From NCBI GenBank assembly GCA_963773085.1, contig CAVYZS010000018.1, positions 248,001 to 312,000 of the forward strand: a DNA stretch of 64,000 nt, read 5' to 3'. The translations under genes were made by a program, and so were the position numbers. The notes beneath the pieces are model-generated. The model was not told where the DNA came from, did not search any database, and saw only the letters and a list, made by a program, of their open reading frames with translations. Shown in pieces: positions 18,300-27,370 of the stretch. Positions within the stretch are counted from its first letter, which is position 1. The number at the start of each line of letters is the position of its first letter. The DNA is from JAENVT01 sp963773085. Its GTDB lineage: Bacteria > Actinomycetota > Acidimicrobiia > Acidimicrobiales > Ilumatobacteraceae.

Positions 18300-21023
18300 T
18301 CACCCACTGTTGCGCAACCCCGTGGCCACTCCGTTGATCGTCAGGTGAACGCCGCGTTGCACGAGTTCTGCCTGGTCACCGGAGCGCCAGCGACGTAACA
18401 GCGCAACCTGGAGGTGATTCAGCGGGGCGATGTACGGGATCCGATACCGCACACCTCGGGCCAACGCCGGGTTGTCGTACAGCAGGTCGTCGTGACCCGA
18501 GACCGCCTGAGCCGTCCACACCGATCGGGCGTGTTCGGCGGTGACGATCTCGAAGAACTCGGCGGCGCCGGGCACGCCCGTGGCCAGGCTCTGGTATCGG
18601 GCAGCCACGGCCAGATCTGTCTTCGCCAGCACCTGGGCCATGTTCGACACCACGGTGCGGAACCACGGCCAGCGCTCGTGCATCTCCTGGAGCTCGGCCA
18701 AGCGGGTCTCGTCGTTGCCCACCCAGGCGGAGACCGCCGAGCCGACCCCGAACCAGCCGGGCAGCATCAGCCGGCACTGGCTCCAACTGAACACCCAGGG
18801 GATGGCCCGAAGATCCTCGATGCGACCCGAGTTGGTTCGTGATGCCGGTCGCGATCCGATGTTCATCGTCGACAGTTCGACCACCGGCGTGATCTCCTTG
18901 AACCAGTCCGAGAAGCCCGGTGTGTCGTACACCAGTCGGCGGTATGCGGCCTGCGACATCGTGGCCAGTTCGGACGCAATGTGGACGAATCTGGAATCGA
19001 CAGCATCGGCGCGATAGCGCCGCAGCACGGTGGATTCGACCGCTGCGGCAACGAGGGCCTCGAGGTTCTGCCGGGCGCGCTCGGGGTCGGCGAACTTGGC
19101 CGAGATCATCTCACCCTGTTCGGTCATCCGCAGGCCGACCCGCACGCTGCCGGCCGGCTGGGCGATGATCGCGTGATAGCTCGACCCACCGCCACGGCCG
19201 ACGGTGCCACCCCGGCCGTGGAACAGACGCAGCTTCACGTCGTGCCGTCGGGCGACATCGACCAGGCGTTCCTGACATTGATACAACGCCCAGTTCGATG
19301 CCAGGTAGCCGCCGTCCTTGTTGCTGTCGGAGTACCCGAGCATCACCTCCTGCAGGCGTCCACGGTGATCGAGCCATTCGACGTATCGGGGGTGCGACCA
19401 CAGTGAGTCGACGACATCGGCGGCCGACTGCAGGTCGGCGATGGTCTCGAACAGCGGCACGATGCCGATGGCCAGTTGCGTCGGGACGACCGACACCGCG
19501 GTCGAACGCAACAGGCCGACCTCGCGGAACAACACGGCCACTTCGAGCACGTCGGACACCGATTCGCACTTGGAGATGATGTAGTTCTCGATGGCTTTGG
19601 GCCCGAAGGTCTGCAGCATGGCCGCCGCCGTGCGCAAGACGGCCATTTCACCCGCGGCCAGGTCGCTGACGGCAGTGTCGACACCGAGAAGTGGCCGGGG
19701 TGTTGCGAGCTCCGCCGACAACACCGCGACACGTTCGGCCTCGTCGAGGGCCAAATAGTCGCCGCGCACCCCGCTGATCCGCAGCAACTCGTCGACCACC
19801 TGCTCGTGGATCGCCGAGTTCTGACGCAAGTCGACCGTAGCCAGGTGAAACCCGAACGTCTCCACCGCGCCGCGCAGCGCCTTCAGCCGACCGTCGGCCA
19901 CAGCCTGGGCTCCGTGCTGATGCAGCGCGTCATCGACCACATCGAGGTCCGCGAGCAACTCGGACGGCGATGCATACGGCTGGCGCTCACCGATCGGGGG
20001 GTTGCCGGGCACGCGTCCGATCAGCTGCTGCGCAGTCGCCGCCAGGCGGGCGTGCATGCCTCGTAGAGCCCGGCGATATGGCTCATCGAGCCTGTACGGC
20101 GAGGCATCGCCGGCAGCGTCGGTCAGTCGCAGGAGCGCAGGGCCGGCCTCCACCAGGCGCGACGACATCGACAACTCCTCGGCCAGACACCACAACTCGC
20201 CCAGGTGGTGGCCGAGCACGTGGGCAGCCTGCTGATGAAACGTGTCGGCGAGCACATCGGAGGTCACGAACGGGTTGCCGTCGCGGTCACCGCCGATCCA
20301 TGAGCCGATTCGGAGCAGCGGCCGTTCGCGGTCGGGGCGCCGGCCGAACGCCGCGTCGACCGCCGCGTTCAGTTGCGGAACCTGCGAAAACAGCGAGAGC
20401 TCGAAGTAGCGCATCGCGTCGTTGACCTCGTCGCGCAGCCGGAGCTTGGTGAGGCGCAACATTGCCGTCTGCCACAAGGTGACGATCTCCCGCCATAGTT
20501 CGTCACGCCACTGTGCTTCCTCGATGTGGTTCATGACCACTCGATCGCGATGATCCATCAACGCGGCGACCGAAGTCTGGATCGATTGGATCGTCTTGCG
20601 CCTGATCTCGGTCGGGTGGGCGGTGAGCACGGCGATCACTTCGCTGTCGGCGACTGAAACGTGCACCTCGTCGGCGTCGACGCCGGCATCGGCGATGGAT
20701 GTGATCGCATGGGCGAGAGTGCCCGGCGGAGCGGCTGCGCCGCCCTGCACCAGGGCCCGCCGCCGACGGGAGTGATCGGTGTCCTCGGCGATGTTGGCCA
20801 ACATCGCGAAGTAGCTGAACGCCCTGATCACGTGCAGGGCGTCAGCGATCTGCAGCGGATCGAGCAGGTCGATCAGCCGTGCCGGATCAGAGTCCCCGAC
20901 GGCAGCCCGACGGATCGACTCGACCAGATCGAGCGTTTCCGCACCGGCCTGGTCGGCGATGACATCACCCAGCGTCCGACCCAGTAGGCGGATGTCGTCG
21001 TTGAGTGCCTCCGGCGACAGCAT
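18300..21023 (-). CDS. ppc: Phosphoenolpyruvate carboxylase
   Basis: A 907-residue PEP carboxylase, the anaplerotic enzyme forming oxaloacetate from PEP and bicarbonate. Catalytic signatures are VLTAHPTEIRRKT with the active-site His, LGYSDSNKDGGYLASNW, and FHGRGGTVGRGGGSSYHAI. The C-terminus ends in GLRNSG, close to the RNTG tail of the family. The frame is open far upstream, but the ATG at 21023 gives the normal N-terminus (LSPEALNDDIRLLGRTLGDVI). The gene stands alone, divergent from the SRPBCC gene. Confidence 0.97.
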   Translation of the reverse strand: MLSPEALNDDIRLLGRTLGDVIADQAGAETLDLVESIRRAAVGDSDPARLIDLLDPLQIADALHVIRAFSYFAMLANIAEDTDHSRRRRALVQGGAAAPPGTLAHAITSIADAGVDADEVHVSVADSEVIAVLTAHPTEIRRKTIQSIQTSVAALMDHRDRVVMNHIEEAQWRDELWREIVTLWQTAMLRLTKLRLRDEVNDAMRYFELSLFSQVPQLNAAVDAAFGRRPDRERPLLRIGSWIGGDRDGNPFVTSDVLADTFHQQAAHVLGHHLGELWCLAEELSMSSRLVEAGPALLRLTDAAGDASPYRLDEPYRRALRGMHARLAATAQQLIGRVPGNPPIGERQPYASPSELLADLDVVDDALHQHGAQAVADGRLKALRGAVETFGFHLATVDLRQNSAIHEQVVDELLRISGVRGDYLALDEAERVAVLSAELATPRPLLGVDTAVSDLAAGEMAVLRTAAAMLQTFGPKAIENYIISKCESVSDVLEVAVLFREVGLLRSTAVSVVPTQLAIGIVPLFETIADLQSAADVVDSLWSHPRYVEWLDHRGRLQEVMLGYSDSNKDGGYLASNWALYQCQERLVDVARRHDVKLRLFHGRGGTVGRGGGSSYHAIIAQPAGSVRVGLRMTEQGEMISAKFADPERARQNLEALVAAAVESTVLRRYRADAVDSRFVHIASELATMSQAAYRRLVYDTPGFSDWFKEITPVVELSTMNIGSRPASRTNSGRIEDLRAIPWVFSWSQCRLMLPGWFGVGSAVSAWVGNDETRLAELQEMHERWPWFRTVVSNMAQVLAKTDLAVAARYQSLATGVPGAAEFFEIVTAEHARSVWTAQAVSGHDDLLYDNPALARGVRYRIPYIAPLNHLQVALLRRWRSGDQAELVQRGVHLTINGVATGLRNSG

Positions 21024-21104
21024 CGGGCCAGGATAGGAGCTGCTGGACAAACCGCGGGCCCGGCTGCCGAGCCGGATTCGGCGGGCACTACGGTCGTGAC
21101 GCCC

Positions 21105-21518
21105 ATGACACTCGGTTCGATCCGCCATCAGATTCGTATCCACCGTCCAGCTGCTGACGTGTGGGAACTGGCCGGGGATCCCACGCGTCTGCACGAGTGG
21201 TTCCCAGGCATCACGTCGTGTGAGGTGGAAGGCAACAAGCGGGTGATCACGCTTGGCTCGGGCCTGCCGATGCCCGAGGAGATCCTTGTCAACGACGCAA
21301 TCCAGCGCCGTTTCCAGTACCGGATCACGATCCCGATGTTCAACTACCACCGGGGCGGCATCGATGTCATCGACCTCGGCGACGACACGTGCATGGTCGT
21401 GTACTCCACCGACGCAGACCCGCGCGCCATGGCCCTGACCATCGGCGGGGCGACGGCCGGCGCGCTCGACGAGCTTCGCCGCCTGATGGAACCGACAGAG
21501 CATCAAGGCACACACTGA
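21105..21518 (+). CDS. SRPBCC (START-like) family protein
   Basis: A 137-residue protein with the helix-grip pattern of polyketide cyclase/START-like proteins: an IRIHRPAADVWELAGDPTRLHEWFPG opening, a long antiparallel sheet, and a C-terminal helix (GALDELRRLMEP). These bind hydrophobic ligands. No specific ligand can be named. A GTG three codons upstream (21096) is an alternative start. The TGA shares one base with the ATG of the sulfatase gene, suggesting co-translation. Confidence 0.72.
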   Translation: MTLGSIRHQIRIHRPAADVWELAGDPTRLHEWFPGITSCEVEGNKRVITLGSGLPMPEEILVNDAIQRRFQYRITIPMFNYHRGGIDVIDLGDDTCMVVYSTDADPRAMALTIGGATAGALDELRRLMEPTEHQGTH

Positions 21519-23053
21519 TGGGCCGCAAGATCCTGCTCGTCACCAGCGACCAGCAGCGCTACGACACGCTGCAATGCAATGGGGGCGCCGTCGCTCGCAC
21601 ACCGGTGATCGATGGCCTCGCCGCGCAGGGCTACCGATACGAACGCGCCCATCCGCAGTCGGTCGTGTGTATGCCTTCGCGATCGACCATCATCACCGGC
21701 CAGCACCCGAGCACGCACGGGGTGTGGATGAACGGCGTCGCCTTACCCGTCGACGCCCCTTCGGTGGTAGCCGTGTTGCACGACGCCGGCTATCGAACGG
21801 CGTTGATCGGCAAGCCTCATTTCGAGCCGTTTCTCGATCCGTTCGCCAGGTTCATCGAGAACCGCTTCGCCCGGGAGGGTTTGACCGGGCTGCACCGCGG
21901 TTTCGAGCACTTCGAGGCAGCAACCCACGGCGCACTCGGCCCCTTGCACTATGCCCGCTGGATAGCCGCCAACCATCCGGAAGCGGTGGGCATGTTCTAT
22001 CCGGTGCTCGACACGGCCCTCGAGGTAAACGCTGCCGGCGGTGGGGAGACCGGTGCACCACAGGTACACGACAACGCCATCCCGACCGAGTGGTACCACA
22101 CTGATTGGGTTGCCGAGCGCACCATCTCGTGGCTCGACTCGCTCGCTGCCGACGACGACTGGTTCTGCTGGATGAGCTTCCCCGATCCGCATCACCCGTG
22201 GGATCCGCCGGTGGCGGAGCTCGGACGCGTCGATTGGCACGACGTGCCGCTGCCGGAGGGATACATCGCCGACGTCGCTCGACGCGAGGCCGTGCTCGAC
22301 GCCAAGCCCCGGCACTGGAGGGCCTGGTACGACGGCAGGCTGGTCTCCAACTACGAGGCACCTGCAGACTGGGTGCCCGCCACGCTCACTGCCGATCAGG
22401 TGCGCGAAGTCAACGCCCGCAACGCCGTCGAGTGCGAGTTGATCGACGAGGCCCTCGGTCGCGTGCTCGGCGCCATCTCCCGCCGCGGCTGGGGCGACGA
22501 CGTCGACGTGATCTTCACGACCGATCACGGTGAACTGCAGGGCGACTTCGGGCTGCTCTTCAAGGGCCCGTATCACGTCGATGCACTGATGCGGCTCCCG
22601 CTGGTGTGGAAGCCGGCGGCCTCGACCGGTGTCACGCCCGCAACCATTTCGCGACCGGTCGGGTTGGTCGACCTTGCCCCGACATTGTGTGCCATCGCCG
22701 GGCTCGCCGCGCCGGAGTGGATGGAAGGCAAGGCGCTTCCGTGTGACGACGCCGATGCCGACCGCCGCCAGTTCGAACGGGTATTGACGGAGTGGGACAG
22801 CGAACTCTTCGGGGTCGGTGTGCACCTGCGCACGATCACCCGTGACGGGTGGGTGTGCAGCGCCTATCAACCAGGGTTCAGCCACGACGGCACCGAAGGC
22901 GAGTTGTACGACCTCGCCGACGATCCCCTGCAACAGGTCAACCGGTGGGCCGACCCGGCGCTGGCTTCACAGCGCAGTGATCTGCTCGCCGATCTCTGGG
23001 ACCACCAGCCACCCATGCACCTGCCGCTGCGCAGAGTCGAGGCGCCCGTCTGA
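21518..23053 (+). CDS. Type I sulfatase (alkaline phosphatase superfamily)
   Basis: A 511-residue sulfatase. It begins with KILLVTSDQQRYDTLQCNGG, with metal-binding Asp. VVCMPSRSTIITGQHP contains the C-x-P-x-R signature in which Cys becomes formylglycine, and TDHGELQGDFGLLFKGPYH carries further metal ligands. A formylglycine-generating enzyme would be needed and is not in this window. No signal peptide is visible, so it seems cytoplasmic. Choline-sulfatase-like or sugar-sulfatase activity is possible; the substrate is unknown. Confidence 0.9.
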   Translation: MGRKILLVTSDQQRYDTLQCNGGAVARTPVIDGLAAQGYRYERAHPQSVVCMPSRSTIITGQHPSTHGVWMNGVALPVDAPSVVAVLHDAGYRTALIGKPHFEPFLDPFARFIENRFAREGLTGLHRGFEHFEAATHGALGPLHYARWIAANHPEAVGMFYPVLDTALEVNAAGGGETGAPQVHDNAIPTEWYHTDWVAERTISWLDSLAADDDWFCWMSFPDPHHPWDPPVAELGRVDWHDVPLPEGYIADVARREAVLDAKPRHWRAWYDGRLVSNYEAPADWVPATLTADQVREVNARNAVECELIDEALGRVLGAISRRGWGDDVDVIFTTDHGELQGDFGLLFKGPYHVDALMRLPLVWKPAASTGVTPATISRPVGLVDLAPTLCAIAGLAAPEWMEGKALPCDDADADRRQFERVLTEWDSELFGVGVHLRTITRDGWVCSAYQPGFSHDGTEGELYDLADDPLQQVNRWADPALASQRSDLLADLWDHQPPMHLPLRRVEAPV

Positions 23054-23074
23054 TGTCCGCCGACCACCCCGACG

Positions 23075-23368
23075 CTACGAAGCGGCAGGGTAGGAACGCA
23101 GCAGACGACGGCCCTGGACCGTGATCTCCAGTTCCTTGTACCACGGTGCCGGCTTGTCGCCGCTTCGTTGCCCCCACACCAGGGATCGTTCCTTGGCCTC
23201 GAGGAGACAGCTGGCGACTGTCTCGAGATCCCAACCGAGGCGCGCCGCGATGATCGAATTGTCGACGGGAGCCCCGGAATCGTCGCCCTTCAGCACTACC
23301 GCGAGCAGTTTCACCAGTTTGGTGTCATTTGGACGGCCGGCGTCGCTGGGTTGACCATCAACAGGCAT
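23075..23368 (-). CDS. Small winged-helix-like hypothetical protein
   Basis: A 97-residue protein beginning at the ATG at 23368, though the frame is open to 23458. The central part (VDNSIIAARLGWDLETVASCLLEAKERSLVWGQ) has the look of a helix-turn-helix followed by a beta wing (ELEITVQGRRLL). It may be a DNA-binding regulator of the neighbouring genes, but I recognise no specific family. Confidence 0.5.
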   Translation of the reverse strand: MPVDGQPSDAGRPNDTKLVKLLAVVLKGDDSGAPVDNSIIAARLGWDLETVASCLLEAKERSLVWGQRSGDKPAPWYKELEITVQGRRLLRSYPAAS

Positions 23369-23476
23369 CGAGTTTTCCACGCATTCCCCTCGAAGTCCCG
23401 AACCTGAGGTGGTTCCGCCGAAGCGACGAGAACTTGAGGCACCCACCCTACCTGTCAATCATGGCAAGCTGCGCTG

Positions 23477-24625
23477 ATGATGTCGTACGACGTGCTCGTC
23501 ATCGGCGGGGGTATCGCTGGAGTCTCGATCGGATATGAATTGGCCGACGACCGCAGCGTCGGTCTGGTCGAGATGGAGCCGACCCTCGCCTACCACACGA
23601 CCGGTCGCTCGGTCGCCACGTTCCTGGAGAGCTACGGAGGGCGCACCATCCGCTTGCTGACGACCGCCAGCAGAGCGTTCATGGAAGAGCCACCCGACAG
23701 ATTCGGCCGTCCTTTGCTGAAACCCCTCCCGCTCATCTGGGTCGCTCCCCACGGGCTCGTCGACGACCTCTACGCGATGCGCGACGCAGTCATCGAGTTC
23801 GTCCCCGGCATGCTGACACTGTCTGCAGACGAGGTCATCGACGCCGCCAAGGTGATCCGATCGGACTGGGCCGCAGCCGGGCTTCTGGAGCCGGGCGCGA
23901 GTGAGGTCGACGTGGCCGCTCTGCATGCGGGTTACGCCGGAGGCCTGCGCGCCCGAGGCGGCGAGATCCACACATCGGCGGGCGTTGCCGCGATGAGGCG
24001 AATCGATGATCGATGGCACGTCACCGACAAGGCAGGCAACATGTACGAAGCGCCTGTTGTGATCAACGCTGCCGGCGCGTGGTGCGACATCGTCGCCGGG
24101 ATCGCCGGAGCGCGACCGGTGGGCATCCACCCGCTCCGACGCACCGTGTTCACGATCGCTCCGCATGCTGATCTCGACGCTCGGGCCATTCCCCTTGTCG
24201 CCGACGTCAGTGGCACCTTCTACCTCAAGCCCGAAGGTCCTCAGATCCTGTGCTCCCCCGCCGACGAGGTGCCGTCGGAGCCCTGCGACGCGCGACCGGA
24301 GGAGACCGACATCGCCAAGGCCATCGAGGTGATCAACGCGGCGACCACACTCGACATCCGGCATGTGCGATCGTCCTGGGCGGGCCTGCGCAACTTCGTC
24401 GCCGATCGATCCCCCGTCGCCGGCTTCGACGATCGGCTCGACGGGTTCTTCTGGTTCGTCGGCCAGGGCGGATACGGGATCCAGATCTCCCCGGCGCTCG
24501 CTCAGGCCGGCGCGTCGCTGGTGCGGTCCGGAAGTCTGCCCGACGCATTGATCACACGCGGGCTGGAGGCCGCGGCGCTCGACCGACGACGTCTGGGCGA
24601 CCGCACGACACTCGAGGGTCATTAG
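23477..24625 (+). CDS. DadA-like FAD-dependent amine/amino-acid oxidoreductase
   Basis: A 382-residue glycine oxidase/D-amino-acid dehydrogenase type flavoprotein. YDVLVIGGGIAGVSIGYELA is the FAD-binding motif, VVINAAGAWCDIVA the second, and WFVGQGGYGIQISPALAQ the C-terminal FAD-contacting motif. Family members oxidise amines or D-amino acids and pass electrons to oxygen or quinone. It is followed after three bases by an MmgE/PrpD gene, so the two may share a catabolic pathway; the substrate is unknown. Confidence 0.87.
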   Translation: MMSYDVLVIGGGIAGVSIGYELADDRSVGLVEMEPTLAYHTTGRSVATFLESYGGRTIRLLTTASRAFMEEPPDRFGRPLLKPLPLIWVAPHGLVDDLYAMRDAVIEFVPGMLTLSADEVIDAAKVIRSDWAAAGLLEPGASEVDVAALHAGYAGGLRARGGEIHTSAGVAAMRRIDDRWHVTDKAGNMYEAPVVINAAGAWCDIVAGIAGARPVGIHPLRRTVFTIAPHADLDARAIPLVADVSGTFYLKPEGPQILCSPADEVPSEPCDARPEETDIAKAIEVINAATTLDIRHVRSSWAGLRNFVADRSPVAGFDDRLDGFFWFVGQGGYGIQISPALAQAGASLVRSGSLPDALITRGLEAAALDRRRLGDRTTLEGH

Positions 24626-24628
24626 ATC

Positions 24629-25978
24629 GTGCGCCCACTGGACGCGCTTGCAACGTTCGCCGAGTCACTCACCTGGTCGGCGATCCCGGCGCCGACGCGC
24701 CAGAGGGCACAGCTCGCACTGCGAGACACCGTCGGCACCATCCTCGGTGGCGCGACGACAACCTCGGGACGGGTAGCGGCCGCGGCTGCGCAACGCGCCG
24801 GCGGCAACACGCCAATTTTCGGCTCCACAGCCACGTCGACGGCACCGCTCGCCGCGTTCGCGACAGCAGTCAACGCCAGCGCGCTCGACTTCGACGACGG
24901 CCACTACCGTGGTGGCGCTATTCATCCCGCATCTGTGATCGTGTCATCGCTGCTCGTCGCGGCACACGAATCCGAGGCCGATCTGAGCGGGTTCCTGACC
25001 GCTCAAGTGGTGGGCTACGAGATCGGGCTTCGCGCCGCGCATCTCCTGTGGCCGCGCCGCGAACTCGACGACTACCACTGCACGGGAACGGCGGGAGCTC
25101 TCGGCGCCGCTGCGGCGGTTGCCAAACTGCGCGGTGGCGATGGCGACTGCATCGCTCGCGCCGTGGCCATTGCCTGGGCGCACGCGCCGATGTCGACGTT
25201 CCAGCTCCCTATGGTCAAGGAGAGCATCGGGTGGTCCGCAGCAACCGGGCTGTTCGCCGCGGATCTGGCCGCAGCCGGATTCATGGCGATGCCGGGACCG
25301 GTGATTTCGGCGATGGACGCCACGTTCGCCCCGACGCCGTTCCATCGTCCCGGGGCGATGGACGACCCGTTCGTCGCCAGCCTCGGCACAGTCTTCGAGG
25401 CGACCAACACCTACTTCAAACCGTACGCTTCCTGCCGCTACACACATACGGCCATCCGCTCGCTGCACGATGTGATGGACGAGGAGGGCCTCACCTCGGC
25501 CGACATTGTCGGGGTCGACGTGTACACCCACAAGGCTGCGATGAATCTCAGCGATCGGCGACCTACCTCGCTCGATCACGGTCAATACAGCTTTCCCTTC
25601 GTGCTCTCGGCGGTCATGTGCACCGGTCTGGCCGGCGCAACCGAGATCTCCGAGAGCGCCCTCGACGATCCCGTACGCGTCGCCGAAGCCGCCAAGGTGA
25701 GCGTGCACCACGACCCACGACTCGATGACACCTACCCGGCTCACTACGGAACGCGAATCGTCGTACGTACCGCTGACGGCAGTCGGCTCGACCGCACCCG
25801 CCTCGTTGCTCCCGGAGATCCCGACGATCCGATGTCGGTCGACCAGCTGACTGCCAAGTTCGTTCGCCTCGCCGAGCCGCTGCACGGCGACGCGGCCGGC
25901 TCGCTGGCTGCCAGCCTCGTGGACAGCGACGTTCGGGCCAGCGTGGCCACGGTGTTGCTGCCGTTCTTCACGACCTAG
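24629..25978 (+). CDS. MmgE/PrpD family protein
   Basis: A 449-residue protein of the MmgE/PrpD family, which includes 2-methylcitrate dehydratase, cis-aconitate decarboxylase and many uncharacterised members. The family opening (LRDTVGTILGGA), the NASALDFDDGHYRGGAIHPAS motif and YFKPYASCRYTHTAIRSLHD are all present. No methylcitrate-cycle genes are nearby, so 2-methylcitrate dehydratase is not assumed. The GTG start follows the previous stop by three bases. Confidence 0.88.
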   Translation: MRPLDALATFAESLTWSAIPAPTRQRAQLALRDTVGTILGGATTTSGRVAAAAAQRAGGNTPIFGSTATSTAPLAAFATAVNASALDFDDGHYRGGAIHPASVIVSSLLVAAHESEADLSGFLTAQVVGYEIGLRAAHLLWPRRELDDYHCTGTAGALGAAAAVAKLRGGDGDCIARAVAIAWAHAPMSTFQLPMVKESIGWSAATGLFAADLAAAGFMAMPGPVISAMDATFAPTPFHRPGAMDDPFVASLGTVFEATNTYFKPYASCRYTHTAIRSLHDVMDEEGLTSADIVGVDVYTHKAAMNLSDRRPTSLDHGQYSFPFVLSAVMCTGLAGATEISESALDDPVRVAEAAKVSVHHDPRLDDTYPAHYGTRIVVRTADGSRLDRTRLVAPGDPDDPMSVDQLTAKFVRLAEPLHGDAAGSLAASLVDSDVRASVATVLLPFFTT

Positions 25979-26110
25979 ACTCGACGCCGACTCGGCCGAG
26001 CACGATCGATGCGTGATCCTTGTCGCTGCGGACATGTCCAGCCTGTTGAGAGCGACAAAGTTGGCTCAGCTCTGAAGGGGTTTTCGCGCGGTTCACCGTA
26101 TTGTGGCGAC

Positions 26111-26572
26111 ATGATCGCCGCCAGATCCGACGCTCCCGACTTCTGCCTTCCCGATCAGCACGGCAACGAAGTGTGCCTGGCCGACTATCGCGGCCGGTGG
26201 GTGCTGCTGTGGTGGTATCCGAAAGCCGCCACCCCCGGTTGAACGGTCGAAGGACAGGCGCTGCGTGACAGCGCCGAGCAATTCAGCCGGGCCAACTGCG
26301 CGATCGTCGGCGCGTCCTTCGACACGCCCGCCGAGAACCTCGAGTTCGCCCAAGCCCAGCTCTTCGACTATCCGTTGTTGAGCGATGTCGACCACAGCGT
26401 GGGCGCTGCGTACGACGTGGTCCGCGACGCCGACGACCAGTATGCGAGCTACCCCAGACGGCATTCATTTCTGATCGACGGCGAGGGAGTCATCCGCCGC
26501 GTGTACGTCGTGACCGACGTAGCCAGTCACGCTGCCGAAGTCCTGGCCGATCTGCAAGAACTCCAGACGTGA
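26111..26572 (+). CDS. Selenocysteine-containing peroxiredoxin (PrxQ/BCP-like), UGA at catalytic position
   Basis: Read through one in-frame TGA (26240-26242), this is a 153-residue peroxiredoxin. Before the TGA it reads APDFCLPDQHGNEVCL and WWYPKAATPG; after it, TVEGQALRDSAEQF, then ASFDTPAEN, PLLSDVDHSVGAAY and HSFLIDGEGVIRRVY. In PrxQ/BCP proteins the position after TPG is the peroxidatic Cys, so the UGA at codon 44 stands for selenocysteine. A perfect 7-bp hairpin starts 14 bases after the UGA. No resolving Cys appears five residues later, so it may act as a one-residue type or use another thiol (Cys63). The start ATG 26111 is preferred; ATG 26009 is possible. The stop overlaps the next GTG. 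Confidence 0.88.
26257..26275 (+). promoter_or_regulatory. Bacterial SECIS-like hairpin
   Basis: GGCGCTG (26257-26263) and CAGCGCC (26269-26275) form a perfect seven-pair stem around a five-base loop, CGTGA. The stem begins 14 bases, and the loop 21 bases, after the UGA codon, and the loop has a G in its second position. That matches the published general model for bacterial SECIS elements, which bind SelB. It lies inside the coding sequence, as bacterial SECIS elements do. Confidence 0.82.
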
Positions 26573-27342
26573 GCAACAGCGGTACCGGTCGACCGACGCA
26601 CATTCCGATCGATCCGGTCGTCGTCGATGCCGCGGCCGACACTGCAGCCCTCCGACGCAAAGCCGAGCAGGTGTCCCGCGGTGGCGCCAGGGCAGCCGTG
26701 CTCGGCGCCAACGACGGCCTCGTGACCAATCTGTGCCTGATCCTGGCCGTCGCCGGCGCCGACGCTGCTCCGTCCTCGGTGCGACTGGCCGGCTTTGCCA
26801 GCCTCGTTGCCGGCGCGTTCTCGATGGCTGCCGGCGAGTGGGTGTCGGTCAGGAGTCACACGGAGTTGGCCGGTGGTCTGCTCGGCGAGCTGCGTCGCCT
26901 CATCGCCCGCAACCCCAAGTTGGTGCTCGACGAACTGACCACCCAACTGATCGACGACGGGTTCGGCCGCGACACCGCCGAGCAAGCCAGCACCGAGCTG
27001 CCACTCGACGAGGATCGGTTCTTGAGCTTTACTGCCCGCACCGTGTTCGGCGTCAATCCCAATGAGCTCGGCTCGCCACTCACGGCCGCAACCAGCTCGC
27101 TCGCTCTCTTCGCAGTCGGCGCTCTCATCCCACTCGCCCCGTGGTTCTTCACCAGCGGCTCCTCGGCAGTGAGCCTGTCGATCGTCCTCACCGCTGTTGC
27201 CAGCCTGCTCATCGGCGGTCTGGTCAGCAGATCGAGCGGCAACTCCACCGTCGTCGGCGCAACACGTCAACTGGCGATCGTCATCTTCGCGTCAGCGATC
27301 ACCTTCGGTATCGGCTCGCTGTTCGGGACTGCGATCGCCTGA
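26569..27342 (+). CDS. VIT1/CCC1-family transporter, second copy
   Basis: A 257-residue VIT-family protein with ARAAVLGANDGLVTNLCLILAVAGA in helix one and AGAFSMAAGEWVSVRSHTEL after helix two, then a cytoplasmic metal-binding segment and three more helices. It resembles the gene at 17513 but has a longer N-terminus. The GTG start at 26569 overlaps the stop of the selenoperoxiredoxin, so the two are probably translated together. Iron or manganese handling beside a peroxide-removing enzyme makes sense, since free iron and peroxide are damaging together (inference). Confidence 0.9.
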   Translation: MSNSGTGRPTHIPIDPVVVDAAADTAALRRKAEQVSRGGARAAVLGANDGLVTNLCLILAVAGADAAPSSVRLAGFASLVAGAFSMAAGEWVSVRSHTELAGGLLGELRRLIARNPKLVLDELTTQLIDDGFGRDTAEQASTELPLDEDRFLSFTARTVFGVNPNELGSPLTAATSSLALFAVGALIPLAPWFFTSGSSAVSLSIVLTAVASLLIGGLVSRSSGNSTVVGATRQLAIVIFASAITFGIGSLFGTAIA

Positions 27343-27370
27343 ACGACTGCCTGACGGCTACGTTCCAGCC

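Noticed and set aside
18300..21515. Extended PEP carboxylase frame up to 21515
   Set aside because: The extra 164 codons mirror the SRPBCC gene on the other strand; the family N-terminus starts at 21023.
23954..25728. Large arginine-rich frames overlapping the DadA and MmgE genes
   Set aside because: They are shadows of well-supported genes on other frames, with compositions typical of out-of-phase GC-rich reading.
26240..26242. TGA in the peroxiredoxin as a sequencing error or pseudogene stop
   Set aside because: The flanking frame is intact on both sides, the UGA falls exactly on the catalytic residue, and a perfect hairpin follows at SECIS distance. Read data could still overturn this.
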